From NCBI GenBank assembly GCA_937957975.1, contig CALFFK010000001.1, forward strand, positions 1 to 64,000: a stretch of DNA of 64,000 nt, read 5' to 3'. Below, one piece after another: positions 1 to 10,200 of this stretch (its first letter is position 1; the number at the start of each line of letters is the position of its first letter). This DNA comes from an uncultured Neomegalonema sp. GTDB taxonomy: Bacteria > Pseudomonadota > Alphaproteobacteria > Rhodobacterales > Rhodobacteraceae. The notes beneath the pieces were generated by a model. It was given only the letters and a program-made list of their open reading frames with translations. It had not been told where the DNA came from and made no database searches. The position numbers and the translations under genes were made by a program.

Positions 1-3000
1 GTGGACCTGATGGCCAGCGGTATCGGAACGGGCGACCCGGCCCTTGATGCGACTCTAGGCAAAAGCGTCAGCGTGAAAGCGCGCGGAGCCTTCGACCGCG
101 ACGCGCAGCTTTTGCGCCTGGACACTGCCGCTCTCGATGCGGAATTTGCGATGGCGCAGGCAAGCGGCACTGTCGATCTGGCCGCGAAAACCCTCGACAT
201 CGCCTTCGATCTTGATGCCGAACGGCTGTCTGCTTTCGGTCCTGTCGCAAAGGCCGATATTGGCGGTTCCCTGAAAGCAAAGGGAACGGCAAAGGGACCA
301 TTCGTCATTCCCGCCGTCGATGTGACTATCGACGGTCAGGCGATCCGCTATCAGCAATACTCCATTGGCCGTCTGGCAGGAAAAATTGATCTGGGCAACG
401 CTGTGAATGGTGGCGGTTTGCCCTTTGACATTGATGTGGCGGCCAGCGGCATCGCGACGGGCGACCCCGCTCTTGATGCCACTTTAGGCGAAAATATCAG
501 CGTGAAAGCGCGCGGAGATTTCGATCAGGACGCACAGAAATTGCGTTTGGACACTGCCGCTCTCGATGCGGAATTTGCGATGGCGCAGGCAAGCGGCACT
601 GTCGATCTGGCCGCGAAAACCCTCGACATCGCTTTCGATCTTGATGCCGAACGACTGTCTGCTTTCGGTCCTGTCGCAAAGGCCAATATTGGCGGCTCCC
701 TGAAAGCAAAGGGAACGGCAAAGGGACCATTCGTCATTCCCGCCGTCGATATGACTATCGACGGTCAGGCGATCCGCTATCAGCAATATTCCATTGGCCG
801 TCTGGCAGGAAAAATTGATCTGGGCAACGCCGTGAACGGCGGCGGTTTGCCCTTTGACATCGATGTGGCGGCCAGCGGTATCGCGACGGGCGACCCGGCC
901 CTTGATGCGGCCATCGGTGAAACGGTGCAGATTGATGCGACCGGCACATTCGATCAGGACGAACAGATCGTCACGCTTGATACCGCTCGCTTCGACTCCG
1001 CCTCCGCAAATGCCAATGCACAAGGGGCGATCAATCTCAAAGAGCAAACCCTCGATGTGGCTTTTGATCTAACCGCCGCCGATCTTGGGCCGTTCAGTGC
1101 GATTGCGGGAGCGCCAGTGCGCGGTTCGGTCGCCCTGCGCGGTGCGGCGCGGGGACCGTTTAACCTGCCCGCCATTGACGCCAATCTTGCAGCCCGCGAC
1201 CTTGGCTTCGACGTTTATGGCGCGCGGGTGCTGGATGGTGCGGTTTCACTCGGCCTGCCGCAGGATGGATACACCCCGTTCACCATCGACATGATGGGCG
1301 AAGGATTGTCGCTGGGCGATCCGGCGCTGGAGGCTGCCCTTGGCGCACGCCTAGATATTAATGCGGCGGGGGCAATGGACATTGCCCAAAAACGCATCCG
1401 GCTTGACCGCGCGGCCCTCGTCAGCGATGCCGCAACGGTGTCTGCGAGTGGCAATATCGACCTGACCGCAAAGCAACTCGACATCGGCTTCGATGTGGAA
1501 GCCGGAAATCTAAACGCCTTCGGTCCACTCGCCGGGGCTGATCTGGGTGGCGCAATCACGATGCGGGGGCAGGCCACAGGGCCATTCGTCATCCCGCGCG
1601 TCAATGCCGACATTGCCGGAACCGCCCTCCGCTATCAGCATTACACCATCGGTCGCCTGACCGGAAATATCGGGATGGACACCGCGCAGAACGGCGTGAT
1701 GCCGTTCAATGCGACCCTGACAGCCGCAGGAATCGGCACAGGCAATCCAGCCCTCGATCAGGCACTGGGCGGTGAAGTACGCGTAGCCGCACAGGGTGGT
1801 TTCGATCAGGCCGCAAAACGCCTGACCCTGGGCGAAGCGACCATCAATTCAGCCGTCGGGCAGGTAAGCGCCCAAGGCGCAATTGACCTGAACGCAAAAA
1901 GCCTCGACATCGGCTTCAACGTGGATGCGGGCGAAATCGCCTCGCTATCGGGCCTCGCCGGGACAGATATTGCCGGATCACTGGCCGCAGGGGGCCGTAT
2001 CACAGGGCCATTCTCCGCACCCTCAATAGCGACTTCGCTTGAAGGGCGCAGCCTACGCTATGCTCAATATTCCATCGCCTCCCTTACCGGAAAGGTCAGC
2101 TTTGCCGCTGTGCCGGAAGGCTTTGGCCCCTTCGACATTGATGCGACAGCGGCAGGTATCAGCACAGGCGACCCCTCGCTTGATTTCGCCCTCGAAGGCG
2201 GAGTGTCGATTGCGGGCAAGGGCGGGTTCGATGCAACGAACCAGCGGCTGCGACTCGATGGTCTGACGGCACAGGCGCGCTTTGCCACCCTTGCCGCAAA
2301 TGGCCTTGTGGACATCAAGACCCAGATGCTCGACGTGAACTTCACCGTCGATGCCTCCGACCTTTCGCCCCTGAGCAGCATCATAGGCAAGCCGGTTGGC
2401 GGCGCATTACGGGCTTCGGGCAATGCGCGCGGTGGTTTCAAGGCTCCCATAGTGAATATGCAGGCGCAGGGCGGCGGGCTTTATTATGACGGTTACAGCC
2501 TCGCGGGCCTGTCGCTCGACCTGAAAATGCCCGGTGATGTGCCCGGTTATTTGCCCTTCACCCTCACGGGCAACCTGAGCCAGCCGCGCCTGAACAATCC
2601 ACAACTCGAAAACCTCATCGGTGAGACGGTCAACATCAATGCGCAAGGCGTGTTTGATCCCACACGTCAGCTTTTGCGCCTGACCGACACACGCGTAGCA
2701 ACCGCCAATGCGGGTATCAGCGCCTTTGGCGACATCGACCTCGGCAACAAATTGCTTGATGTGAAGTATTATGTCGATGCCCGCGATCTCTCGATTGCCC
2801 AGCCACTTGCAGGAAAAACCCTTGCGGGGGCCACACGGATACGCGGTCGGGTAAGCGGTGCCCTGACCGACCCGACAACAATCGGGCAACTCACCGGCCA
2901 GAGCATTGTCTACGACACCTATCGCGTCACGAGCGTGACCGCATTCTATGATCTGCAACGCCTGACCAGTGGCCCGGCAGGGTCGGTCGCGCTTAATGCA

Positions 3001-5328
3001 GAAACCGAACTCGGACCCCTTACCGCCAAAGCACGTTTCGATCTGACGGGCGGCGTCGTGCGGGTCGAGGAACTCGCGGTAAACGGTCTCGGTGTCGGGT
3101 TGAACGGCAGCTTCCGCACCGGCCCGAACGGGGTTTTGGAAGGCTCGGCCACGCTGGCCGCAAACGATCTGGGGCAAATCGGGGCGTTCATTGGTCAGGA
3201 CATCGCGGGCCGTGTCGATGGCACAATCAACCTGAATGGCGATCAGGGTAAACAAAACGCCTTCTTCGACGTAACCGGTATGAATTTCCGGTATGGGCCA
3301 CAGGACAACCCGACAGTCCAGTTCGCCTCTTTCGCAGCGAAGGGGCAGGCCTTTGACGCCCTTGGCACCAATCCTTATGTCGATGCAACCGCCAACGGCA
3401 CCGAAGGCAAGCTCGCGGGCTTCCCGGTCACAGGAATCGATGTGACGGCCAAGGGTCCATTCTCGGCACTTGATACCACGATCACGGGATTGGGCGGCGC
3501 GCTTGGTTCTGACCGGATTGAAATGGTTGCGAAGCTCAACCTCGTCAATCCACCGCGTTCGGCGGTCGTCTCCCGCCTTGCTCTGGTTTATGAGGGACGA
3601 CAGGCAAGCATCATTGAACCGCTGGTCGCGGAAGAGATCGTCCCCGGTGGTTTCCGCATCCGCAATCTTGATCTGCGCGCAGAAGATGGCGAAGTGCGCG
3701 GCGGCATCGAATATACACAATCAGGCGTCGTTGCAGATCTCAAAATCCGCAACTTCCCCCTTGCCCTCGCCAGCCTGTCGGGGATCAGCGTAATCCGCTC
3801 AGGCCGTCTTGATGGCACTGTTGATGTTGATACGCGCAACGGAGTACGCGGGACATTCGCATTCAATGCCTCCGCATTGCGGCTCAACGGTGCGCAAATC
3901 GACGACCCCTTCGCCGTGACAGCACAAGGAACGATGGACGGAACCGCCCTGAATGTAACCGCCGAACTGAACGGCCCGCAATTGGTACAGCCATTGACGG
4001 CCAGCGCGCGTATTCCACTGATGTCCGTTGCCGGCTCTCCCCTGCCTGTGCCGAACCGCTCTGCACCCTTCTCAGGGCAAGTCGATTGGCAAGGCGATGT
4101 TGGGGAAATCTGGTCTTTCGTTCCATTGCCCGACCACATTCTTTCCGGCCCCGTCGCGATAAACGGGCGCGCAACCGGAACGCTGGACACGCCGGTGATG
4201 TCGGGGGGCGCAGTTCTGACCAACGGGCGCTATTCGAATATCGAGTTCGGCACGCTGCTGACGAATCTTAATGCCAAGGCCAACTTCACACAGGATGGCC
4301 GCGCTGTCTTTGATCTGACGGCAAGCGATGGCGTTCAGGGTACAGTCGCCGCGAGCGGCAGCTATCTGGTCGCGTCAGGTACGCTCGATACGCGCCTGTC
4401 GCTCAACAATGCGGCTCTCGTTCGGCGGGACGATGCCACGGCGGTTCTGTCCGGGGATGCCACGGCGGTATCGGAAGGACGCGACATCCGGGTGGCGGGC
4501 GATTTCCGCACCAACTTCGTTGAGGTTCGCCTGATTGGTAATTTTGGCAGCAGCCTGACGGTCGTGGAGGCAATCCCGGTCGGCAAAAGCGCTCCCCTCT
4601 ACATTCCGCCCGCCGTTGAGAACGAAGCCAGCCGAAAGATTTTCCTTGATGTCTCATTGTCGATTCCGAACCGCGCCTTCGTGCGGGGTCGTGGTCTCGA
4701 CTCTGAATGGGGTGGGCAACTTGACGTAAGTGGAACCGCATCGAACCCACGCATCCAGGGCGCAATTGAAAAGCGGCGCGGAGTGTTCGATTTCCTTGGC
4801 AAGCAGTTCGATCTCTCCATCGGCACTGTACGCTTTACCGGCGATACCTCACCCTTTGTGCAGGTGCGTTTGCAGCGCGAATCGAACGACATCACCGGCT
4901 GGATCGAAGTGAAGGGCAAAGCCCCCGATATTGGGCTGGAATTCGGATCAATCCCGGCCCTGCCAGAGGGTGAAGTATTGCCGCGTCTTCTGTTCGGGCG
5001 TTCGAAACAATCACTTACAGCCCTCGAAGCGGGGCAGTTGGCCGCCGGGGTGGCAACGCTGCTCAGCGGGAAAGCGGGCGTGATTGATTCAGTGCGTGAT
5101 GCTGTGGGCGTCGATGTTCTGCGAACAGAATCAGATGTCGATGGCGGCACCAGCATCATCACAGGCAAATATCTGCGCGATGAAATCTTTGTTGGAGCCA
5201 AGCAAAACCTGCAGACCGGCCAGACCTCCGGCCTTGTCGAAATCGAGGTGTTCGATCAATTCGAGATCGAGGCGGAACTTGGGTCCGAAGAATCGCGGGG
5301 ATCAATAGGATGGCAGATCGAATATTGA
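1..5328 (+). CDS. tamB: Translocation and assembly module protein TamB-like (5'-truncated at window edge)
   Basis: 1775 aa open from the window start; repetitive AsmA/TamB-like beta repeats; C-terminus (FDFLGKQFDLSIGTVRFTGDTSPFVQVRL...LPEGEVLPRLLFGRSKQSLTALEAGQLA...GQTSGLVEIEVFDQFEIEAELG) matches the TamB C-terminal domain pattern. Confidence 0.9.
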   Translation: MDLMASGIGTGDPALDATLGKSVSVKARGAFDRDAQLLRLDTAALDAEFAMAQASGTVDLAAKTLDIAFDLDAERLSAFGPVAKADIGGSLKAKGTAKGPFVIPAVDVTIDGQAIRYQQYSIGRLAGKIDLGNAVNGGGLPFDIDVAASGIATGDPALDATLGENISVKARGDFDQDAQKLRLDTAALDAEFAMAQASGTVDLAAKTLDIAFDLDAERLSAFGPVAKANIGGSLKAKGTAKGPFVIPAVDMTIDGQAIRYQQYSIGRLAGKIDLGNAVNGGGLPFDIDVAASGIATGDPALDAAIGETVQIDATGTFDQDEQIVTLDTARFDSASANANAQGAINLKEQTLDVAFDLTAADLGPFSAIAGAPVRGSVALRGAARGPFNLPAIDANLAARDLGFDVYGARVLDGAVSLGLPQDGYTPFTIDMMGEGLSLGDPALEAALGARLDINAAGAMDIAQKRIRLDRAALVSDAATVSASGNIDLTAKQLDIGFDVEAGNLNAFGPLAGADLGGAITMRGQATGPFVIPRVNADIAGTALRYQHYTIGRLTGNIGMDTAQNGVMPFNATLTAAGIGTGNPALDQALGGEVRVAAQGGFDQAAKRLTLGEATINSAVGQVSAQGAIDLNAKSLDIGFNVDAGEIASLSGLAGTDIAGSLAAGGRITGPFSAPSIATSLEGRSLRYAQYSIASLTGKVSFAAVPEGFGPFDIDATAAGISTGDPSLDFALEGGVSIAGKGGFDATNQRLRLDGLTAQARFATLAANGLVDIKTQMLDVNFTVDASDLSPLSSIIGKPVGGALRASGNARGGFKAPIVNMQAQGGGLYYDGYSLAGLSLDLKMPGDVPGYLPFTLTGNLSQPRLNNPQLENLIGETVNINAQGVFDPTRQLLRLTDTRVATANAGISAFGDIDLGNKLLDVKYYVDARDLSIAQPLAGKTLAGATRIRGRVSGALTDPTTIGQLTGQSIVYDTYRVTSVTAFYDLQRLTSGPAGSVALNAETELGPLTAKARFDLTGGVVRVEELAVNGLGVGLNGSFRTGPNGVLEGSATLAANDLGQIGAFIGQDIAGRVDGTINLNGDQGKQNAFFDVTGMNFRYGPQDNPTVQFASFAAKGQAFDALGTNPYVDATANGTEGKLAGFPVTGIDVTAKGPFSALDTTITGLGGALGSDRIEMVAKLNLVNPPRSAVVSRLALVYEGRQASIIEPLVAEEIVPGGFRIRNLDLRAEDGEVRGGIEYTQSGVVADLKIRNFPLALASLSGISVIRSGRLDGTVDVDTRNGVRGTFAFNASALRLNGAQIDDPFAVTAQGTMDGTALNVTAELNGPQLVQPLTASARIPLMSVAGSPLPVPNRSAPFSGQVDWQGDVGEIWSFVPLPDHILSGPVAINGRATGTLDTPVMSGGAVLTNGRYSNIEFGTLLTNLNAKANFTQDGRAVFDLTASDGVQGTVAASGSYLVASGTLDTRLSLNNAALVRRDDATAVLSGDATAVSEGRDIRVAGDFRTNFVEVRLIGNFGSSLTVVEAIPVGKSAPLYIPPAVENEASRKIFLDVSLSIPNRAFVRGRGLDSEWGGQLDVSGTASNPRIQGAIEKRRGVFDFLGKQFDLSIGTVRFTGDTSPFVQVRLQRESNDITGWIEVKGKAPDIGLEFGSIPALPEGEVLPRLLFGRSKQSLTALEAGQLAAGVATLLSGKAGVIDSVRDAVGVDVLRTESDVDGGTSIITGKYLRDEIFVGAKQNLQTGQTSGLVEIEVFDQFEIEAELGSEESRGSIGWQIEY
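12..869 (+). repeat. Two near-identical 429-bp tandem units (12-440, 441-869) inside tamB, followed by more diverged copies of the same unit
   Basis: ggccagcgg recurs at 12, 441 and 870 (period 429); gacactgccgctctcgatgcggaatttgcgatggcgcaggcaagcggcactgtcgatctggccgcgaaaaccctcgacatcg occurs at 121 and again at 550. Confidence 0.95.
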
Positions 5329-5344
5329 GGGGCACGCCCTGCAA

Positions 5345-5376
5345 GTCATTCACGATCAGGCACTGTCGTGAATGAC
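5345..5376. terminator. Bidirectional stem-loop between convergent tamB and flavoprotein genes
   Basis: gtcattcacga-(10 nt)-tcgtgaatgac, perfect 11-bp arms between the two stop codons; no strong T tract. Confidence 0.55.
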
Positions 5377-6587
5377 TACGGTACGTCTTGTTTCAACCAT
5401 TCGATCCCCCCGCGCGCCGCCGCCACCCCTGTCGCAAAAGACGCCTGAAGCAGATACCCGCCCGTAGGCGCTTCCCAATCCAGCATCTCTCCGGCGACAA
5501 AAGTACCGGGTCGGGCGCGCAGCATAAAATTCGCGTCCAGCGCCTCAAAGCACACGCCCCCGGCGGTCGAAATCGCTCGCTCCAGACCGGCAACGCCATT
5601 GACAACCAATGGCACAGCCTTGATCCTGGCGGCCAGCAGCGCAGGGTCGCGCGGCACTTCCGCGTCTCGCAGAATCGCTATGGCCACAGGGTCAAGGCGC
5701 GCAGCTTTACGCAGGACATTCGAAAGGGAATCGCCTTTGCGGGCTTTGTCCAACCGCCCTGCGAGATCCCCCTCCGACAACCCCGGCTTCAGATCGAGAG
5801 TAAGCAATACTTGCCCATCAGTATCCAGACGCTCGCGAATCAACGGCGACAGCGCGTAGATCGCACCGCCCTCCAGCCCGCCCCGCGTGACCACGGCCTC
5901 GCCCCGTATTGTCTGTCCCTCAAATATCAGTGCGATGGTCTTGAGCGGCGTCCCCGCAAACCTGTCGATCAAACACGCACTCCAGGGAATCACAACACCG
6001 CAATTGGAGGGGCGAAGGGGCGAGACGGACACCCCTGCTCCACTGACCGGCGCAACCCATGATCCGTTCGCACCAAGCCGGGGCCAGCTTGCGCCCCCCA
6101 TGGCAAGGACCGTGGCATCCGCCGTAACCCGCCGCTCGCCTTGCGGCGTGTCGAAAAGCTGCGCCTCCCCATCCCAGCCGCGCCAATGATGGCGGGTTTC
6201 AAGGATAACGCCCTGCCCTTCCAACCGCGCCAGCCACGCCCGTAACAGAAGGGATGCTTTCATCGCCTTCGGAAACACACGATCCGATGAGCCAACAAAG
6301 GTTTCTGCCCCCAGCCCATCCGCCCAGGCACGCATCGCATCCGGCCCAAACGCCTGCAACGCCGACAGCAGATGCGCCCCTCCTCCCCGATATCGCGTCA
6401 GGAAACCATCGAACGCTTCAGCATGGGTCAGGTTCAACCCTCCGACCCCGGCCATGAGAAACCGCCGTCCGGGAGTGGGCATCCGCTCGAACACAGTAAC
6501 GCCATGCCCTGCCGCCGACAGATGTTCGGCAGCCATAAACCCGGCAGGGCCAGCTCCGATTACAGCGACATGCCCTTTATTTTTCAT
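5376..6587 (-). CDS. NAD(P)/FAD-dependent flavoprotein, HI0933/BaiN family (TIGR03862-like)
   Basis: MKNKGHVAVIGAGPAGFMAAEHLSAAGHGVTVFERMPTPGRRFLMAGVGGLNLTHAE: dinucleotide-binding motif and family signature GGLNLTH. Confidence 0.85.
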   Translation of the reverse strand: MKNKGHVAVIGAGPAGFMAAEHLSAAGHGVTVFERMPTPGRRFLMAGVGGLNLTHAEAFDGFLTRYRGGGAHLLSALQAFGPDAMRAWADGLGAETFVGSSDRVFPKAMKASLLLRAWLARLEGQGVILETRHHWRGWDGEAQLFDTPQGERRVTADATVLAMGGASWPRLGANGSWVAPVSGAGVSVSPLRPSNCGVVIPWSACLIDRFAGTPLKTIALIFEGQTIRGEAVVTRGGLEGGAIYALSPLIRERLDTDGQVLLTLDLKPGLSEGDLAGRLDKARKGDSLSNVLRKAARLDPVAIAILRDAEVPRDPALLAARIKAVPLVVNGVAGLERAISTAGGVCFEALDANFMLRARPGTFVAGEMLDWEAPTGGYLLQASFATGVAAARGGIEWLKQDVP

Positions 6588-6837
6588 AGTGATGTCGGCA
6601 GGACAGGATGCATACGGTATCGTCCGCCACGCAGTAGACAAAGCGATGCTCACTGTCGATCCGGCGCGACCATAGACCGGCCAGATCGTGTTTCAGCGGT
6701 TCGGGTTTCCCGATCCCGCCGCATGGATCGCGCAACACGGCGTCGATCAAGCGATTGATCCGCCGCAGAACGGCCCGATCAACCTTCTGCCAATGCATGT
6801 AGTCTTCCCAACCATTCGGAGTGAACTGCAAGTTCAT
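6577..6837 (-). CDS. yoeB: Txe/YoeB family toxin (endoribonuclease)
   Basis: 86 aa; LKHDLAGLWSRRIDSEHRFVYCV...CRHHYEK is the characteristic YoeB C-terminus. Confidence 0.93.
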   Translation of the reverse strand: MNLQFTPNGWEDYMHWQKVDRAVLRRINRLIDAVLRDPCGGIGKPEPLKHDLAGLWSRRIDSEHRFVYCVADDTVCILSCRHHYEK

Positions 6838-7106
6838 TCTGCCAGACGTTTCAGTTCCTCGACTGTCGTTGCCCCGGCCCTATCGCCCTGATTCATCTGC
6901 CTGATACTCTCGCGCAGCCAATCCGCGTTCGCCGGAGATGACAGCAGGTAATCCGTTTCATTCAAGGCGTTGTAGTCAGCCAGGGACATCACGACCGCAT
7001 GACTGCCATTGCTGCGAGTCACAAGCAGCGGTTCGTGATCCTCCTCCACACTATCAAGCAGAGAGGCGAGGTTCTGGCGCAGGTTGGTATAGGTAGTAAC
7101 TTTCAT
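6834..7106 (-). CDS. yefM: YefM/Phd family antitoxin
   Basis: MKVTTYTNLRQNLASLLDSVEEDHEPLLVTRSNGSHAVVMSLADYNALNETDYLL; overlaps yoeB start by 4 nt. Confidence 0.93.
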   Translation of the reverse strand: MKVTTYTNLRQNLASLLDSVEEDHEPLLVTRSNGSHAVVMSLADYNALNETDYLLSSPANADWLRESIRQMNQGDRAGATTVEELKRLAE

Positions 7107-7115
7107 GGATTGATA

Positions 7116-7133
7116 CGTACAGGATTCTGTACG
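7116..7133. promoter_or_regulatory. Palindromic candidate YefM operator
   Basis: CGTACA-GGATTC-TGTACG, perfect 6-bp arms about 10 bp upstream of the yefM ATG. Confidence 0.6.
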
Positions 7134-7202
7134 GAAAGGCAATGATCACACCGATTCTGGATGCTTCTCAAGCGATGCTTCATTCAGGCCACAGAAAAAT
7201 TT

Positions 7203-10200
7203 CTACGAAGCTTGCTCATTCTCCGCCACCTTTGCCAGCGCGCGACAAAGGGTGAAGGCTCCCTTGACCTTCGTGGTTTCATCGTCCCAATCCCGGCGGA
7301 TAACAAGCTTGGTTCCCTTTACCTTGGCGAGATTGTTCTGGCCCCCGATCCACTGGGCGAGGCCCGCAGGATTGGCAAATTTATCGTTGCGGAACTGAAT
7401 CGTTGCGCCCTTGGGGCCGCCATCGAGTTTCGCAATATCGGCACGGCGGCACATCGCCTTGATACGCATGATGGCGAGCAGGCTTTCAACCTCCGGCGGC
7501 GGCTTGCCAAAACGGTCGTGAAGTTCTGCGGCAAAACCCTCCAGCTCCTGCCTCGTGGCCAGTGAGGAAAGGCGGCGATAAAGGCCAAGGCGCACATCAA
7601 GGTCAGCGATATAGGCTTCAGGCAGCAGGACAGGGACGCCCAAGTTTATCTGCGGCGACCATGTACCGCCATCATCGGGCGCATCAATCTCGCCAGAGCG
7701 CATCTTGGCCAGCGCCTCCTCCAGCATGTCCTGATACAATTCGTATCCGACTTCCTTGATTTGGCCTGATTGCTCCTCGCCCAACAAATTACCGGCTCCG
7801 CGAAGGTCAAGATCATGGCTGGCAAGGTTGAAGCCTGCGCCGAGTGTATCGAGAGAGGCCAGCACCTTAAGGCGCTTTTCGGCCTGTGGAGTCAGCGGTT
7901 TGCGCGGTTTGGTGGTGAAATAGGCGTAGGCGCGGGTTTTCGAGCGACCCACACGGCCCCTGATCTGATAAAGCTGTGCCAACCCAAACATATCAGCCCG
8001 ATGGACGATAAGGGTATTGGCGGTTGGAATGTCCAATCCACTTTCAACAATGGTCGTCGCCAGCAACACGTCGAACTGGCCATCGTAGAAAGCGTTCATA
8101 ACGTCATCCAGCGCGCCGGGCGCCATCTGTCCATGGGCGGTGGCGAATTTGATTTCGGGGAGTTGTTCGCGCAGGAATTCCTCAATATCAGCCAAATCAG
8201 AAATGCGGGGAACAACGTAGAAACTCTGCCCACCGCGATAATGCTCACGCAGCAAAGCTTCGCGGATCGTAACGCCGTCAAAGGGCGCGATATAAGTGCG
8301 AATCGAGAGGCGATCCACGGGCGGCGTGGCGATCAGGCTCATCTCGCGCACGCCGGTCATGGCAAGTTGCAGGGTCCGGGGGATCGGGGTGGCAGTCATG
8401 GTCAGAACATGGACATCGGATTTCAGCGCCTTCAGGCGTTCCTTGTGACGCACACCAAAATGCTGTTCCTCGTCCACAACCAGCAGGCCGAGATTGGCGA
8501 ATTTGATACCCTTGGCCAGCAAGGCGTGGGTTCCGATGACAATATCTACCGTGCCGTCGTTCAACCCTTCTTTCGTCGCTGTGGCCTCCTTGGCCGGGAC
8601 AAAGCGGGATAGCTGACGCACTTTCAGGGGCAATCCCCGGAAGCGTTCAGCAAAGTTCTTGGCATGTTGGCGGGCCAGCAGAGTGGTTGGCGCGATAACC
8701 GCGACCTGAAACCCCTCCATTGATGCCGCAAAGGCCGCGCGGATGGCCACTTCCGTTTTGCCAAATCCCACATCACCAACAACGAGGCGATCCATGGGGC
8801 GGCCTGACCCGATATCCTCTATGACATCTTCGATGGCACTCATCTGATCGTCTGTCTCGGTATAGGGAAAGCGGGCGCAGAACTCTTCCCACACGCCTTG
8901 CGGCGGCGTAATGACGGGCGATTTACGAAGTTGACGTTCAGCGGCAATTCGGATCAGGCGCTCGGCCATATCCTTGATCCGGTTCTTCATTTTCGCCTTG
9001 CGGGCCTGCCACCCGCCACCGCCAAGACGATCAAGCTGTGCATTCTCGTTATCGCCATAACGGGAGAGAAGCTCGATATTCTCGACAGGCAGGTAGAGGC
9101 GGGCATCGTTGGCGTAGTCGATGGCAAGGCAATCATGGGGCGCGCCCAGCGCCTCGACGGTTTGCAAGCCCGTGTAACGGCCCAGACCATGCTCGACATG
9201 AATGACCAGATCACCGGTAGACAGACTGGAAGCTTCGGTGAGGAAGTTTTCCGCCGTTCGGCGCTTGCGGGTCTGGCGGACGAGACGATCGCCGAGGATG
9301 TCCTGTTCAGCGACGATGGAAAGTTTCGGGGTTTCGAACCCGCTCTCCAGACGCCAGACGATCAGGCCGACCGTCCCTTTGGGCAATGCGTCGATCTCGG
9401 ACCACCGGGCGACGGTGGCGGTAGTGCCGAGGCCGTGATCTTTCAGCAGAGTCGCCATACGATCACGTGAACCATCCGAATATGAGGCAATCACAACGCG
9501 CTTTTTTGCTGCGATTCGGCCCTCGATATGGGCCACGACCGCGTCGAAAAGGTTCGCACCTTCGCTCTTGCCCTCGGCTTGTCGTTCCGCCGCGAAGCTA
9601 CGGCCCAGTTTGCCCCCTGCATCAATGGTCTTCGGGCCGCTGCCAGTGGGCAGGGGTGAAAAGGCGCGCAGTGGACGGTCGGTCAGGGCTTCGGCCCATG
9701 CCTGCTCATCAAGATAGAGAAGGCCGGGCAGGATCGGCTTGTAGACCGGCGCACCCATGGTGCGCTCGTCCTGCGCGGCCTTGCGGGTTTCGTAATGGTC
9801 CTGGATCGTATCCCAGCGTCCCGCGCGAATATCCTCAACCTGCGCATCAAAGCTGACCGGGACTTCGGGAAGATAATCGAAGAGAGTGTCGAGGCGTTCA
9901 TGGAACAGCGGCAACCAATGTTCCATTCCCTGATGCCGCCCACCGCGCGAAACAGCCTCGTACAAGGCATCTTCGCTGCCCGCCGCCCCAAACATCTCGC
10001 GATAACCGCGCCGAAAGCGTTCGATGACTTCCTCGGTCAGCGGGGTTTCGGAGACAGGGGCCAATGCAAGGCGATCCACCTTGTCGGCGGATAGTTGGCT
10101 GGCGGGGTCAAAACGTTTGATCGTCTCCAGCACGTCACCAAAAAAATCGAGACGCAGGGGTTTGGCACGACCAGGGGGAAAGATGTCGATAATCCCACCA

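Noticed and set aside
2407-3720. 437-aa antisense ORF opposite tamB
   Set aside because: Long open antisense frame expected from codon bias of a moderately high-GC gene; no recognisable domain, and sense TamB is clear.
7770-8612. 280-aa plus-strand ORF opposite mfd
   Set aside because: Antisense to strongly recognisable Mfd helicase domains; composition not protein-like.
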